25,345 nucleotides of DNA from ZC4RG42 sp036676355 (lineage in GTDB: Bacteria; Pseudomonadota; Gammaproteobacteria; Burkholderiales; SG8-39): assembly GCA_036676355.1 (NCBI GenBank), contig JAKFDA010000030.1, forward strand, positions 1 through 25,345, given 5' to 3'. Both the position numbers and the translations under genes were made by a program. The notes beneath the pieces were generated by a model. That model worked only from the letters and a program-made list of their open reading frames with translations. It was not told where the DNA came from and searched no databases. Shown piece after piece: positions 7,934 to 16,036 of the stretch (position 1 is the first letter of the stretch; every line of letters starts with the position of its first letter).

Positions 7934-8581
7934 TCAGCCTGCCTTGCGGAAGGTCAGATTGATGCGATGCCCGCCCACCAACGGATGATGGTTTTCCTTC
8001 AGCGGCATCACGCCGTGATAGCGCAACCGCGCCGGCCCGCCCCATACCGCCACGTCGCCATGCTGCAATTGCACGCGTTGGGGTTTGTCTTCGCGCCTTA
8101 ACCCGCCGAACAGAAAAACGGCTGGAATACCGAGCGACAACGAAACGATCGGCGCGCTGAAATCGCGCTCGTTCCTGTCCTGATGCGGCGAAAGCCGCGC
8201 ACCCTGTTCATAGCGATTGATCAGACACGCATCCGGCGCGAAAGCGTCGAAGCCGGCGCTCGCCGCAGCGTCCCGCGCCAGCTGCACAAAAGCATCAGGC
8301 ATGTGCGGCCAGGCCTTGCCGCTATCGGGGTCCATACCGTCGTAGCGGTAGCCGGTGCGGTCCGTGACCCAGCCATACGCGCCGCAGTTGGTCATCGCCA
8401 CGGACATGCGAGAGCCGCCCGGCGTGATCATGTGACGGAACGGCGCCTGGGTCGTAATGTCATGCAGCGCGGCGAAAATCGCCGCTTCATGCGGCACTGC
8501 AAAGCCGCGCAGGACGACCGCGCCCTCACCAAGTTCTTCGCGCCGGCCCTGTGCCGTTCCTTCAAACAGCTCCAGCGTCAT
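7934..8581 (-). CDS. alkB: Alpha-ketoglutarate-dependent DNA/RNA dealkylase AlkB
   Basis: An Fe(II)/2-oxoglutarate dioxygenase that oxidatively removes methyl groups from 1-methyladenine and 3-methylcytosine. It has 215 residues, matching E. coli AlkB (216). The iron ligands H133, D135 (in SPHQDRNERD) and H189 (RYHGVMPL) and the 2-oxoglutarate arginines R206 and R212 (HRINLTFRKA) are all present, each offset by two from E. coli numbering. Its ATG (8581) directly abuts the TGA of ada with no spacer, so translation is coupled. This is the same order as the E. coli ada-alkB operon and predicts induction by methylation damage through Ada. Confidence 0.95.
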   Translation of the reverse strand: MTLELFEGTAQGRREELGEGAVVLRGFAVPHEAAIFAALHDITTQAPFRHMITPGGSRMSVAMTNCGAYGWVTDRTGYRYDGMDPDSGKAWPHMPDAFVQLARDAAASAGFDAFAPDACLINRYEQGARLSPHQDRNERDFSAPIVSLSLGIPAVFLFGGLRREDKPQRVQLQHGDVAVWGGPARLRYHGVMPLKENHHPLVGGHRINLTFRKAG

Positions 8582-9667
8582 TCAAGTCGCGCATTCATGC
8601 TGCGCCTCCTTGTCGAGCAGCGCGCGTTTGCGCTCGACGCCCCAGCGATAGCCCGACAATCCACCATCGGTGCGAACGACGCGATGGCAGGGAATCGCCA
8701 CTGCGATTGCATTCGCGCCGCAAGCCGCGCCCACCGCACGCACCGCCTTCGGCGCGCCGATGCGCTTGGCGATTTCGGCGTAGCTGACGGTTGCGCCCGG
8801 AGGAATTTCGCGCAGCGCCTGCCACACCCGTTGCTGGAACGCAGTGCCGCGCACATCCAGTGGCAAATCGAGACCGATTTGCGGCGCCTCGACAAAGCCC
8901 ACCACCCTGGCGACAACTTGCTCGAAGGCGCTGTCGCCGCCGATCAGCCGCGCGCGCGGAAAACGATCCTGCAGATCGCGCGCGAGCGTATCGGGATCAT
9001 CGCCCAGCAGAATGGCGCAGATGCCGCGCTCGCTTTGCGCGACGAGGATCGATCCGAGCGCGCACTCGCCGACGGCGAAACGAATCGTGGTGTTCGCGCC
9101 GCCGGCACGATAACGAGTCGGCGTCATGCCCAACACCTCATTCGACTTGTCGTAGAAGCGGCCGTTGGAGTTGTAGCCGGCCTCGAAAATCGCCTCCGTC
9201 ACCGTGCTGCTGCGATCCAGTTCCTTGCGCACCCGCAGCACGCGCTGCGCCGCCGCGTATTGCTGGGGCGTCAATCCGGTGGTCTGCTTGAACAGGCGAT
9301 GAAAGTGATACGCGCTCAGACCGACCTGTGCCGCCAGCTCTTCGAGCGTCGGCGGGGTGTCCGCGTTTTCGATGATCCGGCAAGCGTCGGTCACTCGCGC
9401 CGCGTTCTGATCGGGTAAGGCCGGTTTGTTCGGTTTGCAGCGCCTGCAGGGGCGGAAGCCGGCTTTTTCGGCATCCTCGCAGGTCGCATGAAAGCGCACA
9501 TTTTCGGGCCGCGCCCGCCGGGCGGCGCACGAAGGGCGGCAATACACGCCGGTCGTCTCGACCGAGTAATAGAAGACCCCGTCGGCCTTGCGGTCACGCG
9601 CGACAACCGCCGCCCAGCGCGGATCGTCCACTGTCGCGGCTGCGCGTTTCATTGCCGATGCGTTCAT
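8582..9667 (-). CDS. ada: Ada: bifunctional methylation-response activator and O6-methylguanine-DNA methyltransferase
   Basis: A suicide repair protein and transcription activator of 361 residues. The N-terminal zinc domain has C43, C47, C74 and C77 (TTGVYCRPSC and GFRPCRRCKPN), matching E. coli C38/C42/C69/C72. Methylation of the first cysteine by DNA phosphotriesters switches on DNA binding. An AraC-type helix-turn-helix follows (about residues 105-185, ending GMTPTRYRAGG). The C-terminal methyltransferase domain has the acceptor C327 in IPCHRVV. It starts at ATG 9667 with AGAGG upstream; an in-frame ATG five codons later is an alternative. An Ada-box match lies 72-86 bases upstream, so it should activate its own operon with alkB and probably the ABC exporter. 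Confidence 0.96.
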   Translation of the reverse strand: MNASAMKRAAATVDDPRWAAVVARDRKADGVFYYSVETTGVYCRPSCAARRARPENVRFHATCEDAEKAGFRPCRRCKPNKPALPDQNAARVTDACRIIENADTPPTLEELAAQVGLSAYHFHRLFKQTTGLTPQQYAAAQRVLRVRKELDRSSTVTEAIFEAGYNSNGRFYDKSNEVLGMTPTRYRAGGANTTIRFAVGECALGSILVAQSERGICAILLGDDPDTLARDLQDRFPRARLIGGDSAFEQVVARVVGFVEAPQIGLDLPLDVRGTAFQQRVWQALREIPPGATVSYAEIAKRIGAPKAVRAVGAACGANAIAVAIPCHRVVRTDGGLSGYRWGVERKRALLDKEAQHECAT

Positions 9668-9738
9668 GTTGCGTACCTCTGACGACCGATTCGATGGTCG
9701 GCAATTTATCGCTCACATCCCGGCGCCGCACTCCGCGG

Positions 9739-9753
9739 CTTGCGCTCAAATTC
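9739..9753 (-). promoter_or_regulatory. Ada box upstream of ada
   Basis: On the minus strand the sequence GAATTTGAGCGCAAG matches the E. coli ada operator (GAATTAAAGCGCAAG) at 13 of 15 bases. It keeps the A-box AAT, a 6-base gap and the B-box GCAA. It lies between the stop of the glutamate-synthase-like gene and ada. An AT-rich possible -10 (GATAAA or TAAATT, 9710-9703) lies 28 bases downstream, without a good -35, as expected for an activator-dependent promoter. Confidence 0.65.
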
Positions 9754-9762
9754 GTCGGCGCG

Positions 9763-11412
9763 CTACGCCGCCTTGACGTCTGCGGGGGCGTCCTCGCCGT
9801 TGGCCGCGTCGCTCGCGGCATCGAAATTGTCGGCGCGCGCCGTACGCCACATGCGGGCGTAAAACTCGGGTTCGATGTGTTCCGCAAGCAATGCACCAGG
9901 TTCGAGAAAATGATGCAACTGCGAGAAATGCCGGATTTCCGTATTACTCAGACGTCTGAACAGATGGCGCGCCTTGAGTTGCGAAGGATGCGTCAGACCC
10001 GCCGCGGCAATCATTTCCGCCAGCGCCTTCAGCGTATTGCGATGAAAGTTGGAGACGCGCGGCGCCTTGTCTTCCACCACCAGCGCGCGCTGGCGCAGCG
10101 GGTCTTGCGTCGCCACGCCGGTCGGGCAGCGATTGGTATGACAACTGCGCGCCTGGATGCAGCCGATCGCGAACATGAAGCCGCGCGCCGAATTCGCCCA
10201 GTCCGCACCGATGGCGAGCACGCTCGCGATATCGAAAGCGCTGACGATCTTGCCGCTCGCGCCGATGCGAATCTGCTCGCGCAGATTCAACCCGACCAAG
10301 GTGTTGTGCACGAACAGCAGCGCATCGCGCAGCGGCACACCGATGTGATCGGTGAATTCGAGCGGCGCCGCACCGGTGCCACCCTCGGCGCCGTCGACCA
10401 CGACGAAATCGGGAAGAATGCCTGTTTCCAGCATGGCCTTGGCAATGCCCATGAATTCCCAGGGATGACCGAGGCAGAATTTGAAACCGATCGGCTTACC
10501 GTCCGACAAATCGCGCAAACGCGCGACGAATCGCATCAGTTCGATCGGCGTGGAGAACTCGCTGTGGCGCGCCGGCGAGACACAATCTTCATCCATGGAG
10601 ACGCCCCGCGTAGCGGCGATTTCGGCGGTGATCTTGTGTTTCGGCAGAATGCCGCCATGCCCCGGTTTCGCGCCTTGGCTCAGCTTGATTTCGATCATCT
10701 TCACCTGCGGGTCGCGCGCCTGCTGCCGGAACAGTTGCGGATTGAAACTGCCGTCTCCGTTACGGCAGCCGAAATACCCGCTGCCGAGTTCCCAGATCAG
10801 ATCGCCACCCGCTTCGCGGTGATAGGGGCTGATGGAACCCTCGCCCGTGTCATGCGCGAAATGACCGAGTTTGGCGCCCTGATTCAACGCGCGGATGGCG
10901 TTGCCGCTCAGCGAGCCGAAGCTCATCGCGGAAATATTGAACACCGACGCCGAATAGGGTTGGCGGCACTGCGGACCGCCCACGCTCACTCGAAACGTCT
11001 CGGGATCGCTCGGCGCGGCCGGCACCATCGAATGGCCGATGAACTCGAAGCCGGATTGATAAACATCGATCAACGTGCCGAACGGTTTGTCGGCGCTCTC
11101 GTTTTTTGCTCGTGCATAAACCAGCGCACGCTGCGCGCGGGAAAACGGCAACGCCTCGCGGTCGCCCTCGAGCAAATACTGGCGGATTTCCGGCCGGATG
11201 CTTTCCACCAGATAACGGATGTTGCCGAGAATCGGATAGTTGCGCCGCACCGAGTGGCGGCTCTGGCCGAGATCGATCAGGCCGATGACGACCAGCAGGG
11301 CCACCACGGCCGTCGCGAGCCAATGTCCATCGAAAGATGCAAACGGCAATACGAGTAGTAAAACGACGCAGGCGGCGAAAAAAGCGTAGCGGTTCAACAA
11401 CGACAAACTCAT
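9763..11412 (-). CDS. FMN-binding glutamate synthase family protein, membrane-anchored
   Basis: A 549-residue protein that matches the synthase (FMN barrel) part of glutamate synthase but has no N-terminal glutaminase domain. Two hydrophobic segments at about residues 7-24 and 29-45 anchor it in the membrane. The barrel shows FNISAMSFGSLSG, SQGAKPGHGGILPKHK, VVDGAEGGTGAAP and a C-X5-C-X4-C cluster (CIQARSCHTNRC, about residues 418-429) that holds the 3Fe-4S centre in GltB. Stand-alone proteins of this type are widespread in bacteria, but their electron donor and substrate are not well established. The start is taken as ATG 11412, just before the first membrane segment. A longer frame reaches TTG 11604, but the added part has no family similarity and would run into the fad operator. 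Confidence 0.85.
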   Translation of the reverse strand: MSLSLLNRYAFFAACVVLLLVLPFASFDGHWLATAVVALLVVIGLIDLGQSRHSVRRNYPILGNIRYLVESIRPEIRQYLLEGDREALPFSRAQRALVYARAKNESADKPFGTLIDVYQSGFEFIGHSMVPAAPSDPETFRVSVGGPQCRQPYSASVFNISAMSFGSLSGNAIRALNQGAKLGHFAHDTGEGSISPYHREAGGDLIWELGSGYFGCRNGDGSFNPQLFRQQARDPQVKMIEIKLSQGAKPGHGGILPKHKITAEIAATRGVSMDEDCVSPARHSEFSTPIELMRFVARLRDLSDGKPIGFKFCLGHPWEFMGIAKAMLETGILPDFVVVDGAEGGTGAAPLEFTDHIGVPLRDALLFVHNTLVGLNLREQIRIGASGKIVSAFDIASVLAIGADWANSARGFMFAIGCIQARSCHTNRCPTGVATQDPLRQRALVVEDKAPRVSNFHRNTLKALAEMIAAAGLTHPSQLKARHLFRRLSNTEIRHFSQLHHFLEPGALLAEHIEPEFYARMWRTARADNFDAASDAANGEDAPADVKAA

Positions 11413-11570
11413 CAGAAGCCCAGTCACGAAATGAGGAAAAGCTCGGGCGCTAAATCGGGCGCGAGCGCTAAAGTTGTCCAAGCCAGACAAGGCACAACAG
11501 CTCACCCGAGTATATCGGTACGCCTCCAGGCCCCACTCGATGCCCGATGCCCAACTCTCGCGCTGCCGCC
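11413..11570. other. Divergent intergenic region, glutamate-synthase-like side
   Basis: About 160 bases between the glutamate-synthase-like gene (minus) and the fad promoter (plus). It must hold the minus-strand promoter, but I see no convincing hexamer pair. There is no gene and no strong repeat. Confidence 0.4.
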
Positions 11571-11598
11571 TTGACATCAAAGCCCACGGCGGTACCCT
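11571..11598 (+). promoter_or_regulatory. Sigma-70 promoter of the fad operon
   Basis: A perfect -35 TTGACA (11571-11576), a 16-base spacer and TACCCT (11593-11598), which keeps the three most conserved -10 bases. The predicted start near 11604-11606 falls inside the adjacent operator. Confidence 0.6.
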
Positions 11599-11599
11599 A

Positions 11600-11630
11600 C
11601 TCAAACGCTCGTTTGAAACTTTCGTTTGAG
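11600..11630. promoter_or_regulatory. PsrA-type operator over the fad transcription start
   Basis: Three copies of the half-site CGTTTGA are present, one inverted (TCAAACG, 11601-11607) and two direct (11610-11616 and 11623-11629). The first pair is a perfect palindrome, TCAAACG-CT-CGTTTGA. Its core CAAAC-N4-GTTTG fits the published PsrA box of Pseudomonas, (G/C)AAAC-N2-4-GTTT(G/C). The third copy makes a second, wider palindrome with the first (8-base arms, 11600-11607 and 11623-11630). Binding here would block the promoter directly. Confidence 0.7.
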
Positions 11631-11646
11631 TGTCGGGGTCATTGTT

Positions 11647-12399
11647 ATGCTTATGCCTTCAAAGACGGCCAGCGGCGCAGACCAGACCCGGCAACGCATT
11701 ATTCGTGCGGCCGAACGGCTGTTTCTCGACCACGGCTTCGACGGCACTTCGCTGCGCCTGGTCACTTCCAGTGCGCGCGTCAACCTCGGCGCAGTGAACT
11801 ATCACTTCGGCGGCAAGGATGCGCTGTTCGAGGCGATGCTGGCTCGCCGCTTCGACGCGCTGCATGCGGCGCGACTCGTGCTGCTGGACGAATATCAGGC
11901 GGCTGCGCATCACGCGCCGCCGTCATGTGAGCAGTTACTCACGGCGCTTTTCAAGCCGGCACTTGTGCTTGCGCGCGAATCGGAGCCCGGCTGCGATTTT
12001 CTGCGCCTCCTGGGGCGCGCCTATATCGACCCGTCGCCGGTGCTGCGCCGATTGCTCGCCGATCGCTACGGACCGGCCATTGCGCGCTTCAAGGACGCGT
12101 TCGCCGAAGCATTGCCGCAACTGTCGCGGCAGGAATTGTCCTGGCGCCTGCATTTCACGCTCGGTGCGCTGGCATATACGCTGGCGGGCACCGATGCATG
12201 GAAACTGATTTCCGCCATCCAGCCGGATCACCAACGCGACGATGAATTGCTGTTGCGGCGATTGACGCCTTTTCTGATCGCCGGCCTGCAGGCGCCCGCG
12301 CCGATCCTCGACGATGACGTTTACCCGGTAAAACGAACAGTGGCGACCAGCCACGACGCGACCTCGTCGCGCAACGCCTCTGATGGAGCCACACCATGA
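11647..12399 (+). CDS. psrA: TetR-family fatty-acid regulator, PsrA-like
   Basis: A 250-residue repressor. The N-terminal helix-turn-helix (about residues 12-60) has TRQRIIRAAERLFLDHGF, then TSLRLVTSSARVNLGAVNY with HFGGK, very close to PsrA of Pseudomonas and to other beta-oxidation TetR regulators. The C-terminal ligand domain has the PsrA-like stretch SWRLHFTLGALAYTLAGTDA. PsrA releases DNA on binding long-chain fatty acids or acyl-CoA. It starts at ATG 11647 (GGGG eight bases upstream) or ATG 11653. A TTG further upstream would lie within the operator. Its stop overlaps the fadE ATG (ATGA), so it is the first gene of the operon it should repress. Confidence 0.85.
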   Translation: MLMPSKTASGADQTRQRIIRAAERLFLDHGFDGTSLRLVTSSARVNLGAVNYHFGGKDALFEAMLARRFDALHAARLVLLDEYQAAAHHAPPSCEQLLTALFKPALVLARESEPGCDFLRLLGRAYIDPSPVLRRLLADRYGPAIARFKDAFAEALPQLSRQELSWRLHFTLGALAYTLAGTDAWKLISAIQPDHQRDDELLLRRLTPFLIAGLQAPAPILDDDVYPVKRTVATSHDATSSRNASDGATP

Positions 12400-14726
12400 C
12401 CGTCTCGTACGTCCTTCTTGCCGTTCTGGTCGTAATCGCCGTGGTGTTCGGTGTCGCGCCGATTCGACGCGCATTGTTGAGCAATCCGATATTCAATGTG
12501 TTCAGAAAGGTGACGCCATCGATGTCGCAGACCGAGGCCGATGCGATCAATGCGGGAACGGTGTGGTGGGATGGCGAACTGTTTTCCGGCAAGCCGGACT
12601 GGGCGAAGCTGATTTCCTATCCCAAACCCACGCTCAGCGCCGAAGAGCAGAGCTTTCTCGACAACGAAACAGATGAACTGTGCCGTCTGTGCGACGACTG
12701 GGATACCTACGCCATCAGCGATCTATCTCCGCAGGCGTGGCAATACATCAAGGATAAGCGCTTCTTCGGCATGATCATTCCGAAGGAATACGGCGGCAAA
12801 GGCTTTTCCGCCTACATGCACTCGCAGGTGATCACCAAGCTGTCGACACGCTGCAGCGCAGCGGCGGTCACGGTGATGGTGCCCAACTCGCTCGGCCCGG
12901 CCGAGCTGCTGCTGCAGTACGGCACCGAAGAACAAAAACGTTATTACCTGCCGCGCCTGGCGTCGGGTGAAGAGATTCCATGCTTCGCTCTCACCAGTCC
13001 GCACGCCGGCTCGGACGCTGCGGCGATTCCCGACTTCGGCATCGTCTGCAAAGGCACGTGGAACGGCAAGGAAACGCTCGGCATGCGCGTCACCTGGGAC
13101 AAGCGTTACATCACCCTCGGCCCGATCGCGACGCTGCTCGGTCTGGCGTTCCGCCTCTACGATCCGGACGGCCTGCTCGGCGGCGAAAAGGATCTCGGTA
13201 TCACCTGCGCGCTGGTGCCGACCAACACGCCGGGCGTGAACATCGGCCGCCGCCACTACCCTCTCAATGCGGTGTTCATGAACGGTCCGAATTCGGGCAA
13301 GGATGTCTTCATGCCGCTCGACTGGATCATCGGCGGACCGAAAATGGCGGGACAGGGCTGGCGCATGTTGATGGAGTGCCTCGCCACGGGGCGCTCGATC
13401 TCGCTCCCTTCGTCCAATACCGGCATGTCGAAACTCGCTGTGCGCGGCACCGGCGCGTATGCACGCGTGCGACAACAGTTCAATCTCGCCATCGGCAAGT
13501 TCGAAGGCATCGAAGAACCGCTCGCGCGCATGGGCGGCAACCTGTACATGATGGACGCGACGCGGCGCATGACTGCGGGCGCCATCGATCTGGGCGAAAA
13601 GCCTTCGGTCATTTCCGGCATCGCCAAATACCATCTCACCGAGCGCTCTCGCGCGGTCATCAACGACGCCATGGACATCCAGGGCGGCAAGGGCATCTGC
13701 CTCGGACCGAACAACTTCATGGGCCGCGCGTATCAGCAGATTCCGGTGTCGATCACCGTGGAAGGTGCGAACATTCTCACGCGCAGCCTGATCATCTTCG
13801 GCCAGGGCGCGATCCGCTGCCACCCCTTCGTACTGAAGGAGATGCAGGCGGCACGCGAAACCGATCACGCCAAGGCGTCGCGCGATTTCGACGCCGCGCT
13901 GTGGGGCCATGTGCGCTTCACCGTTTCCAACGGACTGCGCGCCTTCTTCATGGGCCTGACCGGCTCGCATTTCGTCGCCGTGCCGGACAACATCGCGCCG
14001 GAGAACAAACGCTACTATCAGCAGCTGACGCGCTTCTCCGCCGCGTTCGCATTCATGGCCGACATCTCCATGCTGGTGATGGGCGGTGCGCTGAAGCGAC
14101 GCGAAAAGCTTTCCGCGCGACTGGGCGATATCCTGTCGATGCTCTATCTCTCCTCCGCCACGCTGAAGCGCTACGAGGACGAGGGTCGTCAGCTCGCCGA
14201 CAAGCCGCTGCTCGACTGGGGAATCTGGGATGCGATGTACAAGGCGCAGAATGCCTTCGAAGGTGTGATCTCCAACTACCCGAACCGCGCCGCCGCCTGG
14301 CTGCTGCGTCGCTTCGTCTTCCCGCTCGGCCGCCCTTATGTCGTGCCGTCCGACCGCTTGGGTCACGCCGTCGCCGAATTGCTGATCGCGCCCTCACCGA
14401 CGCGCGACCGTCTTACCGCCGACATGTACCTGCCGCAACACGATGACATCATCAACGCGCTGGAACATGCGCTCGAAGCGAGCATCGCCGCGGAAGGGAT
14501 CGAATCCAAGCTTCGCGCCGCGGTCAAGGCCGGCCGCGTGCGAGGTCGCACGCAGGCCGATATCGTTCAGGCCGCAGTGGGCGCCGGCATCATCAGCGCA
14601 AATGAAGAGGCGCAACTCGAACGCGCCGCACAACTGCGCAACGAAGTGATCCGCGTGGACGATTTCCCGCCCGATCTGTCGCTCACCGAGAGCGCGCGTC
14701 CGACCGCAGCGCGCGCTGTCGCATAA
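12396..14726 (+). CDS. fadE: Acyl-CoA dehydrogenase FadE
   Basis: The FAD enzyme that introduces the 2,3 double bond into acyl-CoA, the first step of each beta-oxidation round. It has 776 residues, the long FadE class rather than the 380-residue mammalian type. An N-terminal hydrophobic segment (about residues 4-22) suggests inner-membrane attachment, as in E. coli FadE. Recognisable stretches are IIPKEYGGKGFSAYMHSQV, CFALTSPHAGSDAA and VEGANILTRSLIIFGQGAIR, all hallmarks of the family. The C-terminal third is the extra domain found only in FadE. ATG 12396 has GGAG upstream and overlaps the regulator stop. Electrons would pass to ETF or FadE-specific partners encoded elsewhere. Confidence 0.95.
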   Translation: MTVSYVLLAVLVVIAVVFGVAPIRRALLSNPIFNVFRKVTPSMSQTEADAINAGTVWWDGELFSGKPDWAKLISYPKPTLSAEEQSFLDNETDELCRLCDDWDTYAISDLSPQAWQYIKDKRFFGMIIPKEYGGKGFSAYMHSQVITKLSTRCSAAAVTVMVPNSLGPAELLLQYGTEEQKRYYLPRLASGEEIPCFALTSPHAGSDAAAIPDFGIVCKGTWNGKETLGMRVTWDKRYITLGPIATLLGLAFRLYDPDGLLGGEKDLGITCALVPTNTPGVNIGRRHYPLNAVFMNGPNSGKDVFMPLDWIIGGPKMAGQGWRMLMECLATGRSISLPSSNTGMSKLAVRGTGAYARVRQQFNLAIGKFEGIEEPLARMGGNLYMMDATRRMTAGAIDLGEKPSVISGIAKYHLTERSRAVINDAMDIQGGKGICLGPNNFMGRAYQQIPVSITVEGANILTRSLIIFGQGAIRCHPFVLKEMQAARETDHAKASRDFDAALWGHVRFTVSNGLRAFFMGLTGSHFVAVPDNIAPENKRYYQQLTRFSAAFAFMADISMLVMGGALKRREKLSARLGDILSMLYLSSATLKRYEDEGRQLADKPLLDWGIWDAMYKAQNAFEGVISNYPNRAAAWLLRRFVFPLGRPYVVPSDRLGHAVAELLIAPSPTRDRLTADMYLPQHDDIINALEHALEASIAAEGIESKLRAAVKAGRVRGRTQADIVQAAVGAGIISANEEAQLERAAQLRNEVIRVDDFPPDLSLTESARPTAARAVA

Positions 14727-14737
14727 ACGAGGAACCC

Positions 14738-16018
14738 ATGAGCAAACCGATCTACATCGTCGACGGCGCACGCACGCCGTTCCTCAAATCGCGTAATCGC
14801 CCGGGGCCGTTCGCCGCTTCCGACCTGGCCACCATCGCCGGCCGTGCGCTGCTGATGCGTCAGCCCTTCGAGCCGTTTCAACTCGATGAAGTGATCCTCG
14901 GCTGCGCGGTGCCGGCGGTCGATGAAGTGAACATTGCCCGTGTCTCCGCGCTGCGCATGGGCTGCGGCCAGCATGTGCCGGCGTGGACGGTGATGCGCAA
15001 CTGCGCCTCCGGCATGCAGGCGCTCGACTCGGCCATCGCCAACATGATGTCGGGGCGCTCCGATCTGGTGCTGGCCGGCGGGGTCGATGCGCTGTCGCGA
15101 GCGCCGATGCTGCTGTCCGACGGCATGGTGATGTGGTTGTCGAATTTCTACGCGGCGAAGTCCATCGGACAGAAAGCCGCACTGCTGACCAAACTCCGGC
15201 CGCAATATTTCGCGCCGGTGATCGGCATCATGAAAGGCCTGACCGATCCGAACGTCGGCCTGATCATGGGCCAGACGGCGGAAAACCTCGCCTACAAGTT
15301 CGGCATTACGCGCACGCAACAGGACGAGTACGCCGCGCGCAGCCATCGACTGGTGCTCGAAGCGCAGGAAAACGGCTGGCTCGATGAAGTCATTCCGATG
15401 TACGACGATCGCGGCACCGCTTATACGAAGGACGATGGCGTGCGCGCCGACTCCACCGTCCAGAATCTCGCCAAGCTCAAACCCTTCTTCGACAAGAACT
15501 ACGGCAGCGTCACAGCCGGCAACAGTTCGCAGATCACCGATGGCGCGGTGTGGATGGTGCTCGCCACTGAAGAAGCGCTCGATCAATACGACCTCACGCC
15601 GGTCGGACGCATCGTGGATACGCACTGGGCCGCGCTCGACCCCGCACAAATGGGCCTCGGTCCGGTGCACGCGGCCACGCCGCTGTTGCAGGCCTACGAT
15701 CTGAAGCTGGATGACATCGACGCCTGGGAAATCAACGAGGCGTTCGCCGCGCAGGTGCTCGGTTGCATTGAAGCGTGGAAGGACGACGAATACTGTCGCG
15801 AAGAACTCGGCCTCGACGGTGCGCTGGGCGAACTGAATATGGACAAGCTCAATCTCGACGGCGGCGCGATTGCGCTCGGCCATCCGGTCGGCGCATCCGG
15901 CGCGCGCATCGTGCTGCATCTGCTGCATGTCCTCAAACGCACCGGCGGCAAACGCGGCATGGCTTCAATCTGCATCGGCGGCGGCCAGGGCGGCGCGATG
16001 CTGATCGAAGCGCTTTAA
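14738..16018 (+). CDS. fadI: Acetyl-CoA C-acyltransferase (3-ketoacyl-CoA thiolase, FadI/FadA type)
   Basis: The thiolase that splits 3-ketoacyl-CoA into acetyl-CoA and a chain two carbons shorter. Catalytic residues are C89 in NCASGMQALD, H382 in GHPVGASGAR and C412 in CIGGGQGGAM, and NEAFAAQ is present. The length of 426 residues is closer to FadI (436) than FadA (387). A good ribosome site (GAGGA) precedes ATG 14738, 11 bases after fadE. It should form a complex with the next gene's product. The choice between fadA and fadI is based on length and is not certain. Confidence 0.93.
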   Translation: MSKPIYIVDGARTPFLKSRNRPGPFAASDLATIAGRALLMRQPFEPFQLDEVILGCAVPAVDEVNIARVSALRMGCGQHVPAWTVMRNCASGMQALDSAIANMMSGRSDLVLAGGVDALSRAPMLLSDGMVMWLSNFYAAKSIGQKAALLTKLRPQYFAPVIGIMKGLTDPNVGLIMGQTAENLAYKFGITRTQQDEYAARSHRLVLEAQENGWLDEVIPMYDDRGTAYTKDDGVRADSTVQNLAKLKPFFDKNYGSVTAGNSSQITDGAVWMVLATEEALDQYDLTPVGRIVDTHWAALDPAQMGLGPVHAATPLLQAYDLKLDDIDAWEINEAFAAQVLGCIEAWKDDEYCREELGLDGALGELNMDKLNLDGGAIALGHPVGASGARIVLHLLHVLKRTGGKRGMASICIGGGQGGAMLIEAL

Positions 16019-16036
16019 ACATCAGGGACGGAAAAG

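Noticed and set aside
9652..11358. Long plus-strand open frame (568 codons) opposite the glutamate-synthase-like gene
   Set aside because: It is antisense to a gene with clear family motifs. Its translation is rich in R, H, Q and A with no recognisable domain, as expected for the mirror frame of GC-rich coding DNA.
12723..14366. Long minus-strand open frame (547 codons) opposite fadE
   Set aside because: It is the antisense shadow of fadE, with arginine/histidine-rich composition and no motif.
14567..15928. Long minus-strand open frame opposite the thiolase
   Set aside because: It is the antisense shadow of a well-supported gene, with no ribosome site or domain.
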